A DNA stretch of 64,000 bases from NCBI RefSeq assembly GCF_900589395.1, contig NZ_UUIS01000008.1:17017-81016 (forward strand), given 5' to 3'. Below the pieces are notes generated by a model. It made no database searches. It saw only the letters and a list, made by a program, of their open reading frames with translations, and was not told the origin of the DNA. Position 1 is the first letter of the stretch. Each line of letters begins with the position of its first letter. The translations under genes were made by a program, and so were the position numbers. The DNA comes from Pseudomonas viridiflava. GTDB lineage: Bacteria > Pseudomonadota > Gammaproteobacteria > Pseudomonadales > Pseudomonadaceae. This document shows positions 8,598 to 15,135 of this stretch, piece by piece.

Positions 8598-9926
8598 TCA
8601 TCTGATCTGGTGCTTGTGCAACAGCCGGTAGAACGTCGGCCGGGAGATACCCAGCACCTTGGCGGCCACGCTGAGGTTGTCGCTGTGCCGGGTCAGCACA
8701 TCACACAGCGCCTGGCGCTCGGCGCGGGATTTGTATTCGTCCAGCGTGCTCATGCTGCTGGTGACGTCCTCCTCACCCAGCAGCCCCAGGTCAGTGGCTT
8801 CGATCTGTCGGCCTTCGGCCAGCACCAGCCCGCGGCGTACTCGGTTGGCCAGCTCACGAACATTGCCCGGCCAGTCGTGCTTGCCCATGGCAATCAGCGC
8901 ATCCTGGCTGAAGTTGCGCGCCCGGCGTCCGGTTTCCTGGCTGTAGAAATGCGCAAAATGGTTGGCGAGCATCGCCAGGTCACCGTGGCGTTCACGCAAA
9001 GGCGCAGTGCCGACCTGCAGCACATTGAGCCGGTAATACAGGTCTTCGCGAAAACGCTTTTTGCGAATGGCCGTCTCCAGGTCCACATGTGTGGCCGCCA
9101 GCATGCGCACATCCACGGTAATCGGCTCGCTGCCGCCCAGGCGCTCGATCTGGCGGTCCTGTAAAAAACGCAACAGATGCCCTTGCGCCTCCAGTGACAG
9201 ATCGCCGATTTCATCAAGGAATAAAGTGCCGCCATCGGCCGCTTCGATGCGGCCGATACGCCGCTCCTGCGCACCGTTGAACGCGCCGGGTTCATGGCCG
9301 AACAGTTCGGCATGAATCAGGTGCTCGGCAATCGCGCCGCAGTGCACGACCACGAACGGCTTGTGGCGCCGCTGCGACTGGTTGTGCAGGGTGCGCGCCA
9401 CCAGTTCCTTGCCCGTGCCCCGCTCACCGCGGATCAACACAGGCGATTCGGTAGGCGCCAGCTTGCTCAGCAAGCGTCGCAGCTCACGAATCGGCCGGCT
9501 TTCGCCCAGCATTTCCTGGTCCGAACCCGGTTGCGCCTGCACCGTGCCCTGGGCACGCAGGCGGGCCATGCCATAAGCCCGACCAAGCGTCACCTGCATG
9601 CGGGCCACGTCGAACGGCAAGGTATGGAAGTCGAAAAACCATTCGCACACGAAATCGCCGATCTTTTCACGGCGCAGATCGTCAGGCGTCAGCACCGCAA
9701 TCCATTCGGTGTTACTGCGGGTAATAAGCTCGCGAACCACTTCGGGGTGTTCGAAGTGATAAGGCATCAGACGAATCAGACCGACATCACACCCCAGGTT
9801 CAATGCCGATTCCAGCGAGCTGCTGTCCACCGACCAGCCAGCGGCGTGCAGCACGGGAATCAATTGGTGACAGTCGTCACAGGGGTCCACAATCAAAAGA
9901 CGTCGCGAGGGGGCCGTTTCAGGCAT
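8598..9926 (-). CDS. Sigma-54-type AAA+ transcriptional regulator, VpsR-like, with GAFNGA in place of GAFTGA
   Basis: 442-residue regulator with three parts: an N-terminal degenerate receiver (1-120) that resembles the VpsR/FleQ group, a AAA+ domain (Walker A GERGTGKE 167-174, Walker B TLFLDEI 234-240, arginine finger region FREDLYYRLN) and a C-terminal Fis-type helix-turn-helix (LSVAAKVLGISRPTFYRLL). The sigma-54 contact loop reads GAFNGA (214-219), so the threonine normally needed to engage sigma-54 is asparagine. It may work poorly with sigma-54 or act in another way, as VpsR does. The start at 9926 follows AAGGAAGA. Palindromes just upstream may allow autoregulation. Target genes unknown. 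Confidence 0.88.
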   Translation of the reverse strand: MPETAPSRRLLIVDPCDDCHQLIPVLHAAGWSVDSSSLESALNLGCDVGLIRLMPYHFEHPEVVRELITRSNTEWIAVLTPDDLRREKIGDFVCEWFFDFHTLPFDVARMQVTLGRAYGMARLRAQGTVQAQPGSDQEMLGESRPIRELRRLLSKLAPTESPVLIRGERGTGKELVARTLHNQSQRRHKPFVVVHCGAIAEHLIHAELFGHEPGAFNGAQERRIGRIEAADGGTLFLDEIGDLSLEAQGHLLRFLQDRQIERLGGSEPITVDVRMLAATHVDLETAIRKKRFREDLYYRLNVLQVGTAPLRERHGDLAMLANHFAHFYSQETGRRARNFSQDALIAMGKHDWPGNVRELANRVRRGLVLAEGRQIEATDLGLLGEEDVTSSMSTLDEYKSRAERQALCDVLTRHSDNLSVAAKVLGISRPTFYRLLHKHQIR

Positions 9927-10304
9927 GGGGGTCTTCCTTGGCGCACGGCGGCGATGCAATTGATCTAAAAGCGTTTATAAACAGCGTGTTGGCGTTTACG
10001 CCTGTTACGTTAGCAAATATTTGACACCGCCTTGTACCGTTTACGTCTAAGTCCTATAACCAGACAAACGTCAATCGTTACAGCGGACAGTGCGCCGCCG
10101 CTGACAGCTGCCGGAAAGTGTCCGGGAACGACAATAAAGTTGCGTAGGATTACTACATTGCGCCATGGCTGTAAAAAATCATGAAATTATCGAGCAGGTG
10201 TGTGACTCCTCTTCTCGCACCGGCATCAACACAAGTAACCAGCCGGACGGTAAGCCCGCCGACGAGACTGTACTGGACTGAATGGGCACCTTGAGGAAAT
10301 GACC
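9927..10304. other. 378-base intergenic region with palindromic elements
   Basis: No gene seen. AT-richer than its surroundings. It holds a perfect 10-base palindrome GTTTATAAAC (9973-9982), an inverted repeat GGCGT-TT-ACGCC (9991-10002) and a further GTTTACG at about 10039, all within 120 bases upstream of the divergent regulator. Promoters for both flanking genes must lie here, but none matches consensus well enough to mark. Confidence 0.5.
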
Positions 10305-10571
10305 ATGAACGCCCCACTGCGCTTCAATGATGCACTGCTGATTGCTGGCAAAGCCTTTCACCCCTTCCAGTGCGTGGCCTGGGCCCCACAGGATGGCAAT
10401 GGCGAACTCAGCCTGACGGTGCTCGACCGCTTCAGCGCACGCATTGGCCGCCAGCAACTTGGGCGTGGCACTTATTCTGACCCTGTGCAACTGGCCAACG
10501 CCTTGCAACAGGCGCGCGAAGAACTAAGCCGCGACGGTTACACCCTTCAGCCGTGGACCATGCCGGCCTGA
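10305..10571 (+). CDS. Hypothetical small protein
   Basis: 88 residues, no membrane segment or recognised motif; mixed soluble composition with an Ala/Gln/Leu/Arg helical stretch near LANALQQAREELSRDG at the C-terminus. I choose the ATG at 10305 because TGAGGAA sits seven bases upstream, whereas the ATG six bases earlier is too close to it. The gene is isolated between a divergent regulator and the AAA ATPase. It has codon usage like its neighbours and is probably real, but I do not recognise the family. Confidence 0.6.
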   Translation: MNAPLRFNDALLIAGKAFHPFQCVAWAPQDGNGELSLTVLDRFSARIGRQQLGRGTYSDPVQLANALQQAREELSRDGYTLQPWTMPA

Positions 10572-10789
10572 CAGTTTGAATGACATTGCCGCCTGTCTTT
10601 AAATGAACGTGGCTCTTTGCTTGAACGGGCAGAGCCACTTTCCTTATAAAGCGGGCGGTATTAACAAGGCGGTGAAGATCGCAGCAAAACATGTTTGCCG
10701 GCCGCCTTGCGCCAAGACTGGATAACCACCCAGTCGTTCTTGTACCGTTGCTCCTCTTGCCGAACAGGCCAGCCCAAGGAGCGCTTCCC

Positions 10790-11968
10790 TTGCTGCACAC
10801 CCTCGCCGTTGAAAACTACCGCTCCCTGCATGATCTGCAATTGTCGCTGGGTCGACTGACTGTGGTCACCGGGGCCAATGGCAGCGGCAAATCCAATCTG
10901 TACCGTGCCTTGCGGCTGCTGGCCGACACCGCCCGGGAAGGCGTGGTGCAAGGCATTGCCCGTGAAGGCGGGCTGGACTCGTGTTTCTGGGCAGGACCGG
11001 AGCAGTTTTCAGCCGCCGTATTGCGCGGCGAGCAGCCTGTGCAAGGCCTGCATCGACGCAAGCCGCAGCGCATGCGCCTGGGCTTTGCCGGCGAGCATTT
11101 CAGTTATGCATTGAGCCTTGGCCTGCCCGAGCCCAGCCCCGGCGAGTCATCGCAGCGACCCTCGTTGTTCGGGCGCGACCCGCAGATCAAGCGCGAAGTC
11201 ATCTGGGCCGGGCCGGTCTATCGGCCCGCCAGCGTGCTGGTCGAACGCAAGGGGCCGAGCGTGCGCATGCGTAGCTTGCGTGAATGGCGCACCCTGACCA
11301 CACGCCTCCCGGATTTCTACAGCCTGTTCGACACCGGTGGCGCCATCGACTGCCCGGAGATCGAAACCCTGCGCAACAGCGTGCGCGACTGGCGCTTCTA
11401 CGATCACTTTCGCACCGATGCCACCGCACCGGCGCGGCAGCCACAAGTCGGCACGCGCACCCCGGTGCTGCATCACAGTGGCCGCGACCTGGCGGCCGCG
11501 TTGCAGACCATTCGTGAGATCGGCGACCCGCAGGCGCTGGATGCCGCCATCGACGATGCCTTTCCCGGCTCGACCATGCACATCACCGTACGCGACGGGC
11601 TGTTCGGCCTGGCTCTGCAGCAACCGGGAATGCTGCGGCCTTTGCTGGTCAGCGAACTGTCCGACGGCACGTTGCGCTACCTGCTGCTGGTCGCCGCCCT
11701 GCTTACCCCGCGCCCACCGGCCTTGATGGTGCTGAACGAACCGGAAAGCAGCCTGCACCCGGACCTGCTGCCGGCACTGGCACGCCTGATCGGCCAGGCC
11801 GCCGAGCGTGGGCAGGTGTGGGTGGTGTCACACGCCAGTCGCCTGGTGGCGGCGCTGGAACACTTACCGGCGTGCGTGAGCGTCGTGCTGGAAAAGCCCC
11901 TGGGGCAAACGCAAGTCAAAGGGCAACAAGGCCTGCTCGACGGACCCGCATGGCAGTGGCCCTCGTAG
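10790..11968 (+). CDS. AAA family ATPase (RecF/OLD-like), function unknown
   Basis: 392-residue SMC/RecF-type ATPase without a coiled-coil arm. The N-terminus LHTLAVENYRSLHDLQL followed by Walker A GANGSGKS (28-35) is classic for RecF/OLD-like proteins. The Walker B region reads LMVLNEPESSLHP (from about 312), with asparagine where aspartate is usual, then the H-loop VWVVSHASRL. I use the TTG at 10790, eight bases after AAGGAG, because upstream sequence in frame does not look coding. There is no partner nuclease (no TOPRIM or UvrD) next to it, so a defence function cannot be claimed. Its TAG stop lies in the edge of a repeat element. Confidence 0.8.
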   Translation: MLHTLAVENYRSLHDLQLSLGRLTVVTGANGSGKSNLYRALRLLADTAREGVVQGIAREGGLDSCFWAGPEQFSAAVLRGEQPVQGLHRRKPQRMRLGFAGEHFSYALSLGLPEPSPGESSQRPSLFGRDPQIKREVIWAGPVYRPASVLVERKGPSVRMRSLREWRTLTTRLPDFYSLFDTGGAIDCPEIETLRNSVRDWRFYDHFRTDATAPARQPQVGTRTPVLHHSGRDLAAALQTIREIGDPQALDAAIDDAFPGSTMHITVRDGLFGLALQQPGMLRPLLVSELSDGTLRYLLLVAALLTPRPPALMVLNEPESSLHPDLLPALARLIGQAAERGQVWVVSHASRLVAALEHLPACVSVVLEKPLGQTQVKGQQGLLDGPAWQWPS

Positions 11969-11990
11969 GAGCGACCACCGGTCGCGAAAG
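11965..11990 (+). repeat. Single REP-like element (GTAGGAGCGACCACCGGTCG type)
   Basis: Short palindromic element containing GACCACCGGTC. It supplies the TAG stop codon of the preceding ATPase gene. A similar sequence occurs at 34019-34109. Confidence 0.6.
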
Positions 11991-12048
11991 GGTTATTGCA
12001 GGCTCGGCGTTGTCCGCGTCTGGCATCCACGAGGGCTGCCGGGCTTGA

Positions 12049-12783
12049 TCAGGCCGTCAGTTCACGATTGATGGCAACCATCTGCTCATGCGTGAGCTGA
12101 CCGCCAGCGGCCATGTACCGAGTCATAAATGCATCGAGGTTTTCACGCGCCCTTTTCTTGTCGGCCGCCTGCAAGGCCACTTTCAACTCAGGCATCGTGA
12201 GTTCCGTGCAGTAGGCAGGCGTACCGGGCTGCTGGCGCCATGAGTCCTCGAGACGACCCGCGGCCAGCGCGGTAAAGCCGGTTTCCTCTACCAGGTCCTG
12301 CGCGATGGCCTCAGCCTTGGTGTCATCACCGGCCACAGGCAAGGCGATTCGCAAGTCAGACCCAACCGGCTGGCCGTTATTGGCAAGCGTCGACGCAAGA
12401 ACGGCATTCCATGCCTTGATAACCGGACGGCCAATCTGTTCGCTGACCCAGAGGCTCTCAGGCTTGCCGTCGTCCACCTCCTTGATCGCCCCGTCGCGTG
12501 CCGGGTAGTAATTGGACGTATCAATCACAACGACGCTCTGCGGCACATCCTTCAGGATTGGGCGCAGGTCCGGGTACTTGGCAAAAGGGATAGAAAGGAT
12601 AACGACGTCAACCTCACGCACTGCCTCCTCCCGGGTCACAGCGCGTACGCCAATCTCATTGGCCAGCGACTCAAGGGTGTGTGGGCCCTTGGAGTTTGCC
12701 AGTTTGATGTCATGACCGCGCGCCGCGAATAGCCGGGCCAGGGTAGCGCCAATATTGCCTGCACCGATAATGCCGATTTTCAT
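12049..12783 (-). CDS. NADP-dependent oxidoreductase, F420-dependent reductase-like (NPDP/FNO fold)
   Basis: 244-residue dehydrogenase beginning MKIGIIGAGNIGATLARLFA, a Rossmann GxGxxG nucleotide site at the very N-terminus, followed by TLESLANEIGVRAVTREEAV and VVIDTSNYYPARDG, as in the family named coenzyme F420-dependent NADP oxidoreductase. Pseudomonads do not make F420, so members here are thought to use NADP(H) with other substrates. I start at 12783 after GAGGT. It is co-directional with the MarR gene upstream and a likely target of it. Substrate unknown. Confidence 0.85.
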   Translation of the reverse strand: MKIGIIGAGNIGATLARLFAARGHDIKLANSKGPHTLESLANEIGVRAVTREEAVREVDVVILSIPFAKYPDLRPILKDVPQSVVVIDTSNYYPARDGAIKEVDDGKPESLWVSEQIGRPVIKAWNAVLASTLANNGQPVGSDLRIALPVAGDDTKAEAIAQDLVEETGFTALAAGRLEDSWRQQPGTPAYCTELTMPELKVALQAADKKRARENLDAFMTRYMAAGGQLTHEQMVAINRELTA

Positions 12784-12908
12784 TTGACTGACCTCATGGG
12801 GAATCACCTTTGAAGTGATTGCCTGGTTGGGGACGGATGAATCGAGCGTGTTGCCCGACCCGATTGATACGAGCTTTCAAGAATGAAGCGGCATGCCATA
12901 AGCCGTGT

Positions 12909-13340
12909 TCAGTCAATGGCCGGGTGCGCGAGCGCATCGAGGGTGTGACGCAGCTCATCAATACCTTGATCGTCAAGCTGGCAAGCCGACTTGATCTGGC
13001 GCGTCACGCCACGGATCTCGCCCTCCAGTTGGCGGCTGCGGGCCGTCAGGTCGACCATCACACGGCGCTCATCGGCAGGATCACGTGTACGGGTCACGAA
13101 CCCGGCTGTTTCGAGGCGCTTGAGCAAGGGGGTTATGGTGCCTGCATCCATGGCCAGAGAAGTGCCGAGCGCACCCACTGAAAGAGGCGAACCGTTCAAC
13201 AGCTCCAGGATGACCAGGTACTGTGGAAAGGTCAGGCCAAGCGGTTCAAGCAGAGGCTTGTGCAGTCGCACCATGCGATTGGCCGCCGCATACAGGGAGA
13301 ACGACAATTGGGTGCCTACCCGTTCCCGATTCGAAGTCAT
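12909..13340 (-). CDS. MarR-family transcriptional regulator
   Basis: 143-residue winged-helix repressor. The MarR core is plain: LTFPQYLVILELL, the recognition helix region MDAGTITPLLKRLETAGFV and the wing RDPADERRVMVDLT. It resembles the OhrR branch, but the redox cysteine that OhrR carries in its N-terminal helix is absent (FSLYAAANRM); the only cysteine is in SACQLDD near the C-terminus. A palindromic region lies directly upstream. It probably represses itself and the downstream oxidoreductase. Confidence 0.93.
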   Translation of the reverse strand: MTSNRERVGTQLSFSLYAAANRMVRLHKPLLEPLGLTFPQYLVILELLNGSPLSVGALGTSLAMDAGTITPLLKRLETAGFVTRTRDPADERRVMVDLTARSRQLEGEIRGVTRQIKSACQLDDQGIDELRHTLDALAHPAID

Positions 13341-13342
13341 TA

Positions 13343-13376
13343 GCTAGCTCGCTATTACATAGTGCGCTATATATTC
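13343..13376 (-). promoter_or_regulatory. Candidate MarR operator
   Basis: Immediately upstream of the MarR start is a run with nested inverted repeats, including ATAG-TGCG-CTAT and TAGCTAGCT. Position and symmetry fit an autoregulatory operator; no binding data. Confidence 0.4.
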
Positions 13377-13441
13377 GACAAGCCCGCTGCTGATGTCAAC
13401 CGCTGTCTCGGCCGGCAGCCGATACAGCGCCCTGAATGAAT

Positions 13442-14029
13442 TTATACGACCGGCAGTGCTTCCACATGCTGATAGTCGATGCCCAGGCCTTGCGCCAGCG
13501 CCTTGGCCCTGCCCAACCGGATGGGCCCGGTTTCGATATCGATCAACACGCCGGGGCAATCGAACACAGGCAAGGCCGGCAGTGTTGCCAGGCGGCCGTC
13601 GGTCAGCACCAGTAAACGCTGGCTTTCAGCGGGGTAGCGTTTACGTCTTGCTATCAACCATTGCGCGGCCTGCTGCAACGCCTGACCCAAAGGTGTGCCG
13701 CCACCGGCGCCCAGACTGTCGAGCCAGGGCTGCAAGGCACGCGAAGCCTTGAGGCCCTGGTGCTGCCAGCGCGGTTGGTTGCCGCTGGCAGTAAGCAACG
13801 CCAGACGGGCACGACTGCGGTAGGCATCGTCGAAAGTCTGGGCCAGTACCCCCTTGGCCAGGCTCAGACCCTGATTGCGCCGGGTGGAGGCCGAAGCGTC
13901 TACCACGACTAACAGCAGTTCCTGCGGACGCTGGCTACGCGGCTGGCGAATCAGATCGCCGGCCTTTTGCGGGCGGCCGCGCAACAAGGTCGGCAGCCAG
14001 GCAATCGGGCCGCCCTGCCCGGCTCGCAT
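13442..14029 (-). CDS. Chelatase VWA-domain segment (ChlD-type), probably reached by -1 frameshifting from the upstream AAA+ gene
   Basis: From the only ATG in this frame there are 195 residues containing a von Willebrand A domain with the metal-ion-dependent adhesion motif D-A-S-A-S in VVVDASASTRR. The same frame is open upstream without any ATG, GTG or TTG back to a slippery A AAA AAG at 14113-14119, so the natural product is probably not this ORF alone. Frameshifting there would fuse 340 residues of the AAA+ protein, 28 linker residues and these 195 into a 563-residue ChlD-like subunit. In Mg/Co chelatases the VWA subunit bridges the AAA+ ring and the catalytic CobN/ChlH. The ATG at 14029 has only a weak AGGT upstream. 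Confidence 0.8.
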   Translation of the reverse strand: MRAGQGGPIAWLPTLLRGRPQKAGDLIRQPRSQRPQELLLVVVDASASTRRNQGLSLAKGVLAQTFDDAYRSRARLALLTASGNQPRWQHQGLKASRALQPWLDSLGAGGGTPLGQALQQAAQWLIARRKRYPAESQRLLVLTDGRLATLPALPVFDCPGVLIDIETGPIRLGRAKALAQGLGIDYQHVEALPVV

Positions 14030-14072
14030 CGCACCTGATCGACCGCCGGCGAGCTTGCCATGGCGAGTGCTG

Positions 14073-14119
14073 GCATCCGCCCCCTTGGCTGGACGGGGGC
14101 GGATGCCTAGGGCTTTTTT
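14073..14119 (-). promoter_or_regulatory. Programmed -1 ribosomal frameshift signal (slippery heptamer plus hairpin)
   Basis: On the minus strand the zero frame reads CCA AAA AAG CCC TAG. The heptamer A AAA AAG (14119 to 14113) is the best-known bacterial -1 slip site. Six bases later begins a perfect 12-base-pair stem, GCATCCGCCCCC (14106-14095) against GGGGGCGGATGC (14084-14073), with a 10-base loop. A purine stretch AGGT lies about ten bases before the heptamer and could act as an internal Shine-Dalgarno stimulator. All parts have the spacing of known signals. Confidence 0.85.
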
Positions 14120-15132
14120 GGCCAGTTCGGGACCTGGCGACGTTGCGCAGTGGCACTAGTTTGCGCCGGCAATTCACCCCAGCTGCCCTGCCCCTCGTTT
14201 TTTTGATTACCCGATTGTTCCGGGGCAGGCGGTACGGATGGCTCAGATGTATTTGTTTTTGGGGTGGTATTACTTCGGCGGTGGCGCAACGCAAACTCGG
14301 CCACCGCGTCGATGTCTTCCGGGGTAATGGCATCGCTGCCGCGCCAGGCGGCATGGGCACGTGCGGCACGCAGCCAGACCAGGTCGGCACGCAGGCCGTC
14401 GACACCAGCGGCGAAACAACGCTCGTTGATCAGCGTCAGGCTGGCCTCGTCCAAGGCAATGCCGGCCAGCCGCTGGCGGGCCTGGGCACAGCGTTGCTGC
14501 AAAGCCTGCTGCGCCGGTTGCCATTGCTCGATAAACGCTTGTGGATCGCTGTCGAATGCCAGGCGACGACGAATGATCTGCCCGCGCTCGGCCGGTGGTA
14601 TCTGGCCGTCGAGGGCGACATTGAGGCCGAACCGATCCAGCAGTTGCGGGCGCAACTCGCCCTCTTCCGGGTTCATGGTGCCGATCAGGATGAAGCGCGC
14701 CGCATGACGTTGGGAAATGCCATCGCGCTCGACCAGGTTGGTACCACTGGCAGCGACATCGAGCAGCAGGTCGACCAGATGATCCGCCAGCAGGTTGACC
14801 TCATCGACATACAACACCCCACCATCGGCCTTGGCCAGCACACCGGGCGAAAACCTCACTCTGCCCTCGCCCAGCGCCGCTTCCAGGTCCAGGGTACCCA
14901 CCAGACGTTCTTCGCTGGCGCCCAGGGGCAAGGTGACAAAGGCTGCGCCCTCGATCAGATCGGCCAGGCCACGGGCCAGGGTCGATTTGGCCATGCCGCG
15001 CGGCCCCTCGATCAGCACCCCGCCGATCTTCGGGTCGATTGCGGTCAGGCACAGCGCCAGCTTGAGCTCGTCGGCACCGACGACGGCCGCCAAGGGAAAA
15101 TGCGGAGTCTCATAGGGGGTGGTATTAGACAC
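14107..15132 (-). CDS. Chelatase AAA+ ATPase subunit (ChlI-like); also the N-terminal part of a frameshifted ChlD
   Basis: 341-residue AAA+ protein with Walker A EGPRGMAKST, Walker B VLYVDEVNLL and the ARFILIGTMNPEEGELRPQ sensor region of Mg-chelatase/cobaltochelatase ATPases. The last 45 residues form a Pro, Ser, Gln-rich linker, which resembles the linker between the AAA+ and VWA halves of ChlD. Termination at the TAG at 14107 would give the small subunit; frameshifting just before it would give the medium subunit. The GTG start at 15132 lies three bases after the cobN stop. Together with CobN it should insert cobalt into hydrogenobyrinate a,c-diamide, replacing CobS/CobT, which I do not see here. 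Confidence 0.9.
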   Translation of the reverse strand: MSNTTPYETPHFPLAAVVGADELKLALCLTAIDPKIGGVLIEGPRGMAKSTLARGLADLIEGAAFVTLPLGASEERLVGTLDLEAALGEGRVRFSPGVLAKADGGVLYVDEVNLLADHLVDLLLDVAASGTNLVERDGISQRHAARFILIGTMNPEEGELRPQLLDRFGLNVALDGQIPPAERGQIIRRRLAFDSDPQAFIEQWQPAQQALQQRCAQARQRLAGIALDEASLTLINERCFAAGVDGLRADLVWLRAARAHAAWRGSDAITPEDIDAVAEFALRHRRSNTTPKTNTSEPSVPPAPEQSGNQKNEGQGSWGELPAQTSATAQRRQVPNWPKKP

Positions 15133-15135
15133 GAT

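Noticed and set aside
10790..11968. OLD-type or Gabija-like defence ATPase
   Set aside because: No TOPRIM domain in the protein and no helicase or nuclease partner beside it; a defence call would be unsupported.
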